DNA of 64,000 nucleotides from Populus alba (lineage: Eukaryota > Streptophyta > Magnoliopsida > Malpighiales > Salicaceae): the NCBI RefSeq assembly GCF_005239225.2, contig NC_133292.1:9644985-9708984 (forward strand), read 5' to 3'. The notes beneath the pieces are model-generated. The model was not told where the DNA came from, searched no databases, and saw only the letters and a list, made by a program, of their open reading frames with translations. Shown piece by piece: positions 36,535 through 48,899 of the stretch. A program made the position numbers and the translations under genes. Numbering within the stretch: position 1 is the stretch's first letter; each line of letters begins with the position of its first letter.

Positions 36535-39023
36535 CGCCCGCTCCCAGTCCCTCTCTTTCTCTCTCTAAAAACTCGATAACGTTTATCTCTGTAAAACGGT
36601 GTAGTTTTGTTCCAGATAGTAGATCTGGCGGTGACGCCTGTGGATGCTTTATGCGTGTAATCAATGAGAGAATGTTCTCTCTCTGTTGTTTCCTTTTTCG
36701 TAATTAGGCACCGAAAGGCACAAAAAGGAGAAAAAAAGAAGGTGGCGATGGTAATTTTGGAGTTTCTGGCGGGTTTTACCATAGTGACACGTGTTAGTTT
36801 CAGAGTGAAACTTGGCCCATTTTACGTCGTGAGGACGAACACCTGCTAGGTGGCTATTTGTGAATTATGCCGACTTCGCTATTTGTTGCAGAAAATTAAA
36901 TATTAAAGGAATAAATGTACGTGAAAACCAGTGTTATATTTTAGTGCCGGTTTCGCATTGAGGTGTAACCTGCTTGGAGTGTGGTTCAAGGATAGGATAT
37001 TCGTGTGATTCATAGCCCCCGAATTATTTGAATAGCGTTCAGCATAATTGAAATTAATTCTGAACTTTCTTGTAATTTTTTATTAAAATTATTTAATTTA
37101 GTTCTTTTAGTTGTGAGCCATTTTCGATTTTTTAAAAAAGATGGATAAATGAAAACATAATCACAGCACTTTTTTTTATACATGCCACGACACGACTCAC
37201 ACTCATTTTACATCTAAACGCAAAACATGATTTTTACTCCGAAAAATATTTTTTATTTTAAAAAATTATATAATAGATTTCATAAATATTTGTATCCACA
37301 TCCATTAGGATTTGTATTGGTATTGATGGGAGTGTTTGTTTTAGAGGTAAAAATTGAGTTTTATGTGTGACATTCATTAAAAAAATTATAAAAAAATTAG
37401 TTTTTATAATTGAATTTTGTATATAATTAGGTTATACCCAATCATAATCTCAATTACAAAAGCAAAAATAAATACTCTTAAAAACCTATTCAAATCCATA
37501 AAATTATGATCAAATTCAAATTTACTATGAGTTCATCAAATCTAATTTATTAACAATTTTTTATGAAATCTTTAAATTCGAACTAAGCACTTTTGTAATT
37601 AGTTTATTTGTTTATTAAAAATATTATAAAAAATTATTAAAAAAATTTATATTGACATTAAAACATCAATATCATAAAAAAAGATATAATACTTTTAATT
37701 AAAATATATTTTTAAAACATATCACACAATAAAAACTAGCGCGCTACCGAAGACGATAAAGTATCATAAAAAGAGAGTTTTGATACGCATTAGACGCAGG
37801 ACATGAATAAAACATCATCATTGTTGCTTGCTAGAATAGTTTCCTCCACTCATACTCCACTTCAGAGAACCTTTGATTTCCTTCGTGTCTCGAGAGGGGA
37901 TACTCTCAATGCTGACCATGTGGGAGGGACAAGAGTTTATTAATGGTTATATTTCCCAAAAATTCCGCCACATCAATATGTTTGGTTGAACAAGGGATGC
38001 CTCTCTTACGTACGAAGGGGATAGTTAGGTTTCGAATTTAAACCAGGAAAAGATGGAGTTGGATTTCTGGAACGGGGCGAGACACTGGCATTTTCACTGT
38101 GCAGCCCAAGTCTGAAAGTCGATTGAGTCGAATAATGAACTAAAAAAACGGAGAGATAAACTATAACATCTAGAAGTATCAAAGCTAAAGAAATCATATA
38201 TATTTGCTAGCTTGGCTAATGATAAATTACAATAGAATAGATGATGATCGAATGATTTAATTTGTATATAACGATTTGATGCATTTATATGGCCTGGTTC
38301 AAATTTAAACACCACGGCTTCACCGATCCAGCGCCTCCCGTGCACGCATCACTCACCACTCACCGACGCACGGTCTCTGGAGCAGAAGTGGGCAATTGCT
38401 GCTGGATAGGACTCGGCAACGGTAACTGCTACACCGCGAGTCCCATAAAAGGATGGTAAAAACAGAATCGCTATCATGATGATGGTGACAGATGGTTTCA
38501 TCCCCTAGCACGGTCTTTGGCAATGAGGTTGGTGACCGGCTGAATTATGAAGCATTAGCATTTTGTCCCTTCTAAAACATGGCACCACCGGATACTTGGT
38601 GACCAGTTGAATTTTGATGTTCAAAATCCCCATATACTTGGAGTCAAGATTATCTTCAAGCCCAAGCAAATCGAAGATTAATGGCTGCATTAAGGATATT
38701 AATACAACTCAGAAAGTTGAATCTAAAGGCATCTAAATGGGGTGAAATCTATGTTGACTTTTAAGCTCAACTAGCCTTCATCCAACATTCCACGATGTCA
38801 TTCATATCAAGCAGGTTGCAAATTACTAACATGTCAATATTTACAAAGCTCACTTAGTTACTTGCTGCAATATATCAGCAAAGAAAGACAACCAAGCAGG
38901 TGGGAGGCGTAAACATGATATATGCACATCGAAGACAAGTAATTACTTCTTCGTATATTTGTGGAAAATTATACTGCAAAATAATCTGAATTCACCAACT
39001 ACTAAGTTTCAGATGGTGAACAA
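36535..39023. other. CAP1 promoter and AT-rich spacer
   Basis: A CT/GA-rich leader just upstream of the CAP1 start (about 36540-36700), then AT-rich DNA at 37080-37740, then more balanced sequence at 37740-39023 that includes the kinase 3' flank. No open frame here resembles a known protein. Confidence 0.4.
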
Positions 39024-42000
39024 TCATCTTCGCCTTGATCTCTCTACATCAGCACCGCTACCAGCAAGCTTGGTTGGATGTGGAATTTTGTTGGAGATAG
39101 AATCAGTGGAAGGTGGAGGATCATTCTCTCGAACTGCTCGAAGTTCCTGCACAGACCAAATAGCAGCTTGAAGCAGATGAAAGGAAATAAAAGAAGGAAT
39201 TTGTGTGCTTTCTGGTTGAAGAGGAAAGAGTTACCATGTTACTGAAATTACAAAGCTTAGTCAATCTAAAACGCATATAAGCATCCTTTCTGTCTTGTAT
39301 TTAGTCCAAAAATATGCTTTTCTAAATTTCTAGAATCTTGATGGTTTATTTGCCAACTACAAGGCTATGCAAAATCTAATCTGTAGAATATGCTGTATTG
39401 CTTATGCAAGCAACACAGACGATGTGAATTCAATTACAAGTAACATTAGTTGGATATCACACCATGGAATTAGGTAAAGCTTACACATCAAACAGTTTTG
39501 ATGAAAATGATGACATGAAAAATAGTAAGCATGGGAGGACTTACAGTACGAAAAGGAAAGTCGTCTGCCTCAAGCATATGAACAATTTGCCCCATTTTTG
39601 GTCTCTTACAGGAATCCAAATCTATACACCGGAGGCAGACCAGCAATGTTCGTTTCAAACCCCTTGGAGCAGGCTGCACTTCAATGAGGGGATCTACAAG
39701 CTCTTCTGCACGACGGCTTGCTACCATTCCTTTGAACCAATCAACCAAGTTCATCTGACAAACCAATTGAAGGGTGTTATGATGGGGATACAGTTTTCAA
39801 TACAGATGCTTACAAGGGGAAACTTCTTTTCACCTCTCCAGCTGGTCTGGAGTAATCAATAGGACTCCTTCCAGTAATCATCTCCATAAGAAGAATTCCA
39901 AAACTGTATACATCACTCCCCTCGTTAAGCATACCCGTGCTTGCATAATCAGGAGATACATATCTGGAGCAAATGGTGATAAAATGAGTGTCAGTGTAGA
40001 GTAAAGATAAAGAAATGTTATCCAAATTTAAATTCGACCACCTCATTACAAATATTCAAATACAATTTTGAAAAGATACACACCCAAATGTCCCCATGAC
40101 ACGTGTAGTCACATAGCTTGCTTCAGAACCCAAGAGCTTGGCCAATCCAAAATCAGAGACCTTGGGGTTCCATTTTCTATCGAGAAGTATGTTACTGGAT
40201 TTTACATCCCGGTGAACAACTTTAGGTTCTAAACCTTCATGTAAATAGGCTAGCCTGCATCAGAGATGGGAAACATAAACGTTCAGGAACAAAAAGAGTA
40301 GAATAATTTTTCAATGGGAAAGATTAAGAAAAAGAAGGGGGGGAATTTAAAGTCTGATCTTTGATGTTATTTTCTATTCACAATGACTAAAATTCTTGAA
40401 TCTTTGCCGAGGAAGAATAAAAAATCAATCCTCAAGAAAGAGTGAATCTGAATGGAAGCACAAAATAACACAACCGACACAAACTAAAACTACCCCCACT
40501 AAACTTCTGCAACGACAAAATTGATGGCAATTCTGTAGACTGAACTTTGTAGGTGCTCATGTATGGAAGATATATCAGATAGACTGATTAAAATCAATAT
40601 GACATGAAAAGCAAAAAGTAATTAGCCCCACTTTTACTGATCAATCACCGGGAGGACAACTAAGACATGAAACTAGAGCCTAGAGTACCGCACCCTTTTG
40701 CTGTCCCAATCGCAATCTTCATTCGAATATCCCAGGTCAGAGGACTAACAGGACCTACATCACCATGTAACCACTGCTCCAAGTTTCCGTTGTCAACATA
40801 TTCATAAACAAGCATCCTGCAAGGCCAGAAACAGTTCCCATGAAAATGAACAAGATAAATTTCATTTCGTTGAACTTAAAATAGATGGGTAGGACTTGGA
40901 TGTGAGAAATACCTGCGAGCACCTTCTGCACAGTACCCAATTAAGCGCACTAAGTTCTTATGCCTTACTTTTCCAATGGCTTCAACTTCCACCTTAAACT
41001 CCTTCTCCGCCTGACCCCTAGAAATACAAAGTTCACAGCATATGAAGTTCCAACCAGATCATTCTTATAGTGCACAGATATTACAAGACTTGAGCTTTTG
41101 ATGAGAATATTCATAACCTAGTCAGAGCACTCTGTAACAATAATTAGGAAAAAACTAAAAAACTCCTGTAACGAATTAGAGCAACAGTGTTTAGTTAACA
41201 TTGATTTCATTACAAAATCATGTAACATTTTCAGGATTTCTTATATTCCAATTTCTCTCCAACAGCGAAAAAAAACCCTTCGCTTCTTCACTCCAAATTC
41301 CAAAGCCAATTCAGCTCCAAAAAAACAAAAAGAAAAGAAAAAAACTAAAAGCAGTTTAATGAGATCGATCCTTTGTCATTTCAATAAGAAAATAAAGCCT
41401 TGCCATTCATAAATCGAAAGGACAAAAAGAGAAAGGTCAAAAAAAGAAAAGAAAAAAGCCTCCTAAGCTCAAAGGTATTAAGATAATGTTGAGGAAGTGC
41501 AAACCATTGGATAATGAAAATGAAAAAGAACTAAAGAACAAAGCAACCCTCTACTTTAATTCCCTGCTAGACAACCACTACTACTCCATCATCAAAAGAC
41601 CAAAACTTTGCCATCATAAACAAAGCAGTTAAATACAAAAAGGGAAACAGAAACTATAACAATTAGAACAGAATTTACAAAAACTAAAAAATAATTGAAA
41701 CAAAAATTGAATACTCACTTATTATTAAGTAAATTCTTGACAGCGACCACAGAGCCGCCTTGCAAGACACCTCTATAAACAACACCATACCCTCCTTCAC
41801 CAATCACATTTTCTTCAGCAAATCCACGTGTCGCGATCTCAAGCTCTTTCAAACTATACCACCGACCCCATCCTATGTTTTCATCCACCGACGAAACGTC
41901 GTCATTGCTACAACCACTCTCTCCACTCTTCTTTCCCATCTCCACATCACCACCACCACCACCACCACCACCAACATTCTCCATCTTTACAAAACCTACA

Positions 42001-42311
42001 TTTCCCATTTTCCCCTCATCTTTCTCTTTATTTTTCTTCGAAACCAAATCTTTAATCTCCACAATTTCTTTAGACACTAATGGGATCGAACCCGAACTGT
42101 GTTTCACTCTCATTTTATTGCGTTTTCTAGCCGCGCGGCGTAAACGAACACAGAGGAATATTGAAAAAGAAACCAAGAGGATACAAAGTAAGAGAATTGC
42201 GATTAAGACATAGAGTTTAAGATTCAAAAATGGCGTTTGTGAGGCTAGTTTGTGAGGGAGAGAGTTGTAGTGGTTGGCGGTGATGTTAGTTTCAGCATCT
42301 GAATCCGACAT
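39024..42311 (-). CDS. Receptor-like Ser/Thr kinase, At4g34500-like (lacks a large ectodomain)
   Basis: Membrane-anchored RLK of the short-ectodomain, PERK/extensin-like-related group. Its ligand is unknown. Seven minus-strand exons: 41719-42311, 40913-41017, 40694-40816, 40084-40254, 39834-39963, 39545-39754, 39024-39146; 1455 bases, 484 aa. The start is MSDSDAET; an in-frame ATG 27 bases upstream is less likely by homology. A single membrane segment ([21 protein letters not shown]) follows about 30 residues of exterior. A cytosolic linker carries eight consecutive Gly encoded by a GGT-like repeat. Kinase motifs: [25 protein letters not shown]. The activation-segment end reads SPDYAS where most kinases have SPEYAS. 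Exon 3 ends at a weak donor, GTGCGG. A 15-base G run lies 115 bases upstream of the start. The frame is intact. Confidence 0.95.
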
Positions 42312-42425
42312 GGATTCGAACTTTCTCGGAAATGTCAAGGAAAGAAAATTTTAGTGTTTTTTTGCTGAGAAAATAGAGGAAATTTTGCGAGCTTAGTGCT
42401 TGGTACTGTAAGAGAAAGGGGAGAT

Positions 42426-42440
42426 GGGGGGGGGGGGGGG
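42426..42440. repeat. Homopolymer of 15 G upstream of the kinase gene
   Basis: An uninterrupted G run on + (C run in the kinase sense), 115-129 bases before the kinase start codon, so within its leader or core promoter. Long G runs are rare in this AT-rich window. Confidence 0.95.
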
Positions 42441-45276
42441 CGTCAAGACACACTACTACTATGTGTTTTTTCGACGGATACAAGCTACAAAAAGTGAAAG
42501 GAGACGTTAAGTGATTAGTCGTTAACTCTTGGGTTTGGTGTAGGATATTATTACGATAATGCCACTGCTTTGTGATTGCAGATTTGTCGGGATCGCAATT
42601 TTGCCTGACCCGGACAATACCCGGCCCGACACGCCCGCCCGACTCTCACCATGATGTCGGGTATGGATGGAGGTGGCTTGTGATAACGGTCCCATCCTTC
42701 AATATATCCTGACCGGGCAAATAAATAATACCATGATTTCACAATTTTATTTTTATATATACAATATTAAATTTTATTACATATAATAACTCATCGCATA
42801 AGATAATTCATATGTACATGAATATAAAAAAAGGCTGGAAAGAATTCGAAATTTAACCTAATTACAAGAATTATATAGTGTTTGATTTCAATCTAATTCG
42901 ATTCAAATCAAGTATACGAGAAGACAAGGCCCAACTTCATCCAATCCGTTGCATCCTACACATGAGCGAATTTGAAAAGGACATGATTTGATTTTCTTGC
43001 TTTTGTATTAAAGGATGATTCATACTTTGATGTTGAATTAGGAGGAGAGAATCATCATAATATAAGAATCCAAGGATGTAGATTGACGGTATGATTGCAA
43101 CATATTTGTTTGCTGGTTATTTCCTTTAACTTGATGCTGCTCTGCCTTTTTCTCCTTGTAGAACAAGCTTGGATGCCTGCAATAATGCATGCCTCCATGT
43201 TTGATCAGTGTCAAACGTCGCCGCAGCAGGGGATAGGTTGAGCAAAGCATGTGACTTGTGACTGTCGAACAGGGAACAAAGTCTTGGGTGTACCTTGGAA
43301 TTATGCTCCCTCTGTTCCGATGAAGCTCATGAGAGTAAGCAGAAAGTGATTTCTCATAAAATCTTCGTACACGGTTGGTACCTGCTATGGATAGGACCAC
43401 CAAGGTAAATTGATTTCCACGTGCTTTCATAAAATCGGTGTGAGCATTATTACCTAAGTGTTCCGCCTCTGGTCAAAGTTTGTCTGTTGATCGGAGTAAA
43501 CAAGTGCTCCGGCTGGCTGGCTGGCTGGTGGAATTATTCGACTAAGCATCATGCAAAGAAATCAATGGAACGGGAAGCTTGAATTCAGACGTGGAAGTCA
43601 ACGAACCATTCTAATCAGTAATTAATTATTAAAAACCAAGGCCTGGGCAGTGGGTGCTTGTATTACAGCTGTATAGAGAACCCTTTACTATCCAAGTCTC
43701 CTTCTCGAGAAACATCACGAGGATTAGAAAAATAATGAATATCTTTGTTTTCAAGTTCCTTAATTTGGAACAAAGATTCAGAAAGGTGCTGTTGAACTTA
43801 GTTGAGACAACTTGGGGATGCCATCTGAGGTTGTTTACAAGTTTCAACAAGCTCTTGGTTGACCGTGGCCAATGAGGCCCTTCCGTGGAGCACAAATTAG
43901 ATGAAAAAATATTACTGAATTTCAACCGAATCCCACATGTCATTTGTCTTAACCAGGTCGAACGTGGGTGTCAATGTAACTTGCCACCTAATACATTCTC
44001 AAATTAATGTCCACTAAATGGCTCGTACGACTGCTTAAATAACATTTATGTGACCACCTATTTTAACACGACTCTCCCGGTAGTATATTTGGAATTGCAC
44101 GTTTGATCAGAGTAGGTCAATAGTGCTCAAACTAGAAAAATAGTCAAGTGGGATTTATCACAGAAGATTGGATTGCTACGAACTTTTATTGCTTTATACT
44201 GAGAAAACTTGCAATGCCACGAAAGGCACCAAGAAAAGCAGTGTTTCTTGCCAGAAACTGAAGCTATTTCCCACCTGTCAGTCATCGAATTTAGTTATCC
44301 ATCGACAGAATGAGAAGACTGGAATTCCGAATCAACCAGATATTTATGGTAAAGATACTCACAGAGTTTTCTACTATCAAGCCTATATACACACGTAATA
44401 GAAAACAGAATATATAAAAATTAAAAAATATATTATTTTAATTTATTAAAAAAAAACATTTTAAAAAATAATTATCACTTACAAATACCCCTTTCATAAA
44501 TATCCAATACACTAAGCTGCATTTTATGGTCCATTAGGAGAAGCTGCATTTTATGCAAAATCCGCTGTCAGGAATGGGTTGGCTTCTTGTAAATATTTTC
44601 GAGGCCATGGAGGTGATTTAACATCATATGGTCCGATAGCTGGGGGCATGACTTCCCGAAAGAAACAGTGGACAACGAAGAGTGGGGGCCATGGAACCAC
44701 GTGGGAAACATTAATGTTCACGTGATAAAAATCGTGAATCTTACAAGACACTGGAATTTATACGAGGTCTGGTGTATTTGATTCGATTTAAGGAAGGAGC
44801 GCCACAGCAAAGGACAAAGCCAAACAACCCCTTGTGGAGCCACTCTCCCTTCTTGAATTCAAAATTTTAAACTAGTTAAAGGGCATTTGTTCGTGACTTT
44901 CGATCATGGCATGGCTAGAAACATCGGTCGTAGCTTGCAAAATTGTGTGTTTGTGTATCGAAATATTTAGGGGACGGTGCGAATTTCTGTTTCAAAAAAC
45001 ATCGATATTTCTGCTACAGGTTGTCGTGGATTCTTTTAAAAAAATTGTGGTGCTATCCGTTTCAAGAAATGAGTTACCATTTTGAAAATTAATTTCAATT
45101 ATTTGGACATAAAGCGAGCACAGCATAAAAAATGGGCTAGGTTAAAAGACTTTCTATTTAGTGAATATTAGCTATTTAACCTGGGATGACATGTTTTTTC
45201 TAAAAAAGAAAATCATATGTGCAGACTTTTAAGATTTGTTTTTGTACAAGAAAAGAATTCTAACAGTAGAAAAGTT

Positions 45277-45320
45277 TATATATATATATATATATACATG
45301 TATATATATATATATATATA
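45277..45320. repeat. (TA)n palindrome around CATG
   Basis: About ten TA units, then CATG, then about ten TA units. The whole stretch is self-complementary and could extrude as a cruciform. It lies in non-genic AT-rich DNA. Confidence 0.9.
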
Positions 45321-47558
45321 TTCATGCAACAAAAAAAAATTTATGAAACTTGATTTTTATCTAACAAGAGTTAACCAGTTAACTTTGTAATTTGAATTTT
45401 GAAATTAATTGGGTTCAACAATTTTTATTTTTATTTTTATTTTACTTTTTATCTGAAATAAATACCTATAATATTAAGAACCAATCAAATATCAAGGTGA
45501 TTGGAAAAAAATTAAACCAAAACAAATTACATTTTTTAATTAATTATAAATTAAACATTGAGCGATGAAATTATATAAAAAGAGATTAAACAAGATAATC
45601 TTTTAAAAATTCCAATTATAATAGACAAAAATAAAAGGAAAAGAAAAAAATCTTAGTCTCCTTGGCCTAGATGACCCAAAGCTCCTGGACCTCCAAAAAA
45701 GAGCCTTGGCGCACGAGCCTGAAACAACCAACATGTCCTGGTCTTAGTTTTTTTAAGGGGTCGATAGTTAGTCGTTCGCCTCTTAATTACTTGAAAAAAA
45801 ACAAAATGGTTGACTAGCCATCTCTTATCTCACCTAAATTTTGACAATTTCTAGCTAGTTTGTTTTAAATAATAAAAAAAATTAAACACATTTGAAACAC
45901 ATATTCATTAATCTTTAACAACTCAAAAATTGATTCTGAAATTCACGATCAACCTAAAATTAAAATTTTTTTCGAACTGAAATCTATCATTTCAGGCAAA
46001 TTTAAGAGAAAACAACATCTTGGACAAACACTCCTCATTAAAAGGAATTAATTAACACCAAAATCATGTTTTTGTGGCCGGAATTGGACTCATTTGATGG
46101 CTTTCTTTTTCTACCACTAAAATTTAACTATTTTGACTCTCCTTTTACAAACAAGAGACTAATAAATAATAAAAATAAAGTTTAGAATGAAATTGAATTT
46201 TATAAGTTGTTAAAAATTAAAATTTTATAATTTAAAAAGTTTAATAAAACAAAAAGGATACATTTAGCTCCAGAATTCTAAAAACTATCTCTTTTTAATT
46301 GACCATCACTTAAAAAGGTGCACTTAGAAAAAGGAAAAAAAAAAAAAAAAAAGGAAGGAGGAGGAGGAGGGACTAAAGAAAATCACTGTAGGAATCCACG
46401 TTGATGTATATCTAGCTGAACAATGCAGTAGAGAAAAGTATTTTCCAGATGTTTTTTTTTTTTTAGAGTATTTGTAAATTAACAGCAGTAATAGTTAACT
46501 TCCAAGCTAAAAACCACTGATGCAACAGAGTTACGAGCCAAGAACCAGATTCGTTAATTTGACTTTGGGACCCGAGGCCATTGATTATCGGACCATGCTC
46601 CTTACCTAGATCACATGCAGCGATGCATGGCTTCAACATGGGACACCGGAGAGCCCATCGCCTATACCCGTTGGTGGTTTCTTTATTGTGTACTTGGTTT
46701 CTAGGTCCACCTTCTTCATTAACTCGGATTTGTTTCCGAGAGGACCCAAAAAACATGACACCACACCTTGATTTATATGTTTCAACAAAACGTGGCCAGA
46801 AAATGATGATCTTTTTTAGAGCCCTTATGTCCTGCCCTTGAATCATGGCATTGTTTCTGGTTTTCTGCCAAATCGGTCGGCATCATGGCGTGTAAAGAAG
46901 ACACTTCACTTCTTTTTGCTTCTTTTAAATGGTAAGGATCCCACCGCCTTAGCATTTCACCATAATTACCATTGACCATCGAACAAGCATTGCATCTGGT
47001 ATGTAGTTCCTTGATCAAATTGATCTTGCAAGGTGGAGCTTTATCGAATTAAAGGAGAAAAGGATCTCCGGCAGGGGGGGGGTTGCTGTCTTGGTTTAGA
47101 CTTGCCCGTGATATGGAATATGGTGCTTGATGGGCCAGCATTTACTGTTGGATTGGACAAACTTCGAGCCCATTAACAGACCCAGGACCATTTGGGCCCT
47201 CTTCGAATCTTCTGGGACTAAAAGAAGGGTTTGAAACCAACTCGGGAATGGAGGCCAGCCTGACGAAAAGGATTAATGTGAAATTGATGTGCTGAAGTTG
47301 ATTCACTTGAAGGTGCATGTGTGCATGAGCTGGTATGAGATTGGCTTGATGGATTTGTGTCTCCTGCAGGTTTTTTATTTTATTTTTTATTTTTTATGGA
47401 TTGATATTTAATATTGTATTTTTATTATATTACTGTGAATAACTTCTTAAAAAAAAAGTTTAAAAGCCCAGTTAAAATAAATAAATAAATGTAAATTAAA
47501 TTAGGGGTTTTACATAAATTAAAACACCTTTAAAAGTTAAAAAAAAAAAAAAAAAAAA

Positions 47559-47819
47559 GTAATCTCTTAACGCTGCATAATTGCCCCCTAACGCGTCTAA
47601 AACGGTGCGTAAATAGACTCCTTGTGCCTGTGCAAGTGCTACGAGTCCTACAGCTTCCTTTTGCTTTGCATATAGCTCCCCATCAGCAACTTGTTGGCGA
47701 GCATAAAATGTTGCATCTGCTGTTGCTTTTTGTGCATCAGCATCTTTCTGCTTTTCATAGAGAATTGCTTCTGCTGCTTTCTGTTTCTTATACAGCTCCC
47801 AGTTTGCTTCTTGAACCTC
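47559..47819 (-). pseudogene. Orphan flotillin-like gene fragment
   Basis: Eighty-seven open codons on the minus strand read as the C-terminal coiled-coil region of plant flotillin-like proteins: [53 protein letters not shown] and [14 protein letters not shown]. Flotillins are about 480 aa membrane-scaffold proteins encoded by two exons in plants. Here a TAA lies immediately before the fragment (47820-47822), and after it homology ends in a T-run (in sense) of about 18. There is no start codon, SPFH domain or C-terminal tail, so this is a broken fragment, not a gene. It is flanked by AT-rich low-complexity DNA, which suggests capture or a small duplicated piece. The flotillin identity is confident; the mechanism is inferred. 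Confidence 0.8.
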
Positions 47820-47822
47820 TTA

Positions 47823-48742
47823 AGTCAAACAAATTGGATTAGAAATCGTTTCTGAGTTTAATTAACATATAAATATAAGTTTAAATTGATTAGAATAGGG
47901 TTTATATATTAAGCCCATGAAAAGTTTTTTTTTTTTTAAAGAAGGTTTTTTTGGCTTTTTAACAACAAAATCTAAACTGGTTTGGTTTTAATCTTTTTTT
48001 AAAAAAAATTAAATTTAGTTATTTTTTTGTTCAAAGAAATTTTAATCAAACCCGCATTACACAAGAAGTAACCTAATATCATGGTAGCTTTTGATTTTTT
48101 GCCCAACAATTAAGAAAAAAATGTTCTTTACAGTATCATTACGTTTCAAACTTTGATTTTACAGAAATTAAAATAACTTATTTTTTATTTATAAAAGCCT
48201 ACCTTTTGTTTATTTTGTAAGTAATAATTCACCTCAAACTAATTTTAATTAAATATATATTTTTTAAAATTTAATCTCTTAGCATTATAATTAAAAAATA
48301 TTTTTTCAAAACCTATATTTTTTAACATCGAATACAATAACTACCACTTACTCAAGCACACACCATCACTTATCTAAAAATCAGATTCTGTCTTTTCGAG
48401 TTTCGGCTAAACTTGACCGGAATTCAAAATATTCATAAGATTTTAAACTCGTTTAGGCCCTTTGATGGGTTAAGTGAACATGCTATTCCTAAAATCAACT
48501 GCAAAACACTCCCACTTCCCATCTGTCCTCTACTTCCTTTTTTTTTTTTTTTTTGTCTTTTCTTTTCATTTTGTCTTTTGCTAAATCTCTTAAAAGCCCA
48601 TAGCCTCTCATTTCAACACCAAGCTCTTCCCTTCAATTCACGACCACCAACTCCTCATTTACCTTTGTACCCAAGTAATTCTAGGAATCAAATAAATTGT
48701 GAAGGGATATTATTTTGTTTTAGTTTTTTATCCAATTTGTAG
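47823..48742. other. AT-rich spacer
   Basis: Mostly T/A-rich up to about 48360, then a balanced stretch with a T-run (about 48540-48554). No gene is recognised; a leader for the candidate exon at 48743 is possible. Confidence 0.3.
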
Positions 48743-48899
48743 ATACCGGAGCACAGGGCTGCCAATTGTGCAATCAAGAGAGCAAATGGTGACGATGAAA
48801 GTCATGAAACAAGTGAATCGCTCAGTTGAGGCCATGCGCACCAAGATTAGCATGGAGAGTAATGTTATTTGGAACTTGCCCAAGAACGTCCTACGCTAG
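48743..48899 (+). other. Possible last coding exon of an unrecognised small gene or gene relic
   Basis: After a polypyrimidine-rich acceptor (TTTTTTATCCAATTTGTAG) comes a 157-base open stretch whose translation RSTGLPIVQSREQMVTMKVM continues with a basic, Met/Val-rich helix-like tail ending in LPKNVLR and TAG. Base composition is higher in GC than its surroundings, and the next 400 bases look like a 3' UTR (T-rich, no ORF). I do not recognise the family. Upstream exons are not evident. It may be a relic or chance. Confidence 0.25.

Larger units (their letters stand above)
42312..47558. other. Gene-poor region between the kinase and the flotillin fragment
   Basis: Starts with the kinase promoter and a 15-base G run. 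A (GGCT)n-like run lies at about 43510-43530. The rest alternates balanced stretches with AT-rich repeat debris (44400-44500, 45170-46300), including a long TA palindrome. Open frames of 70-130 codons occur but match nothing I know and overlap on both strands. I see no supported gene. Confidence 0.4.

Noticed and set aside
41760..42213. His- and Pro-rich plus-strand open frames opposite the kinase exon 1
   Set aside because: Antisense shadows of the glycine triplet repeat and membrane segment of the kinase.
43038..43430. 130-codon minus-strand open frame
   Set aside because: No domain, compositional support or gene context; treated as chance.
46463..46846. 127-codon minus-strand open frame with an overlapping 86-codon frame on plus
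   Set aside because: Both strands are open over the same DNA and neither resembles a protein.
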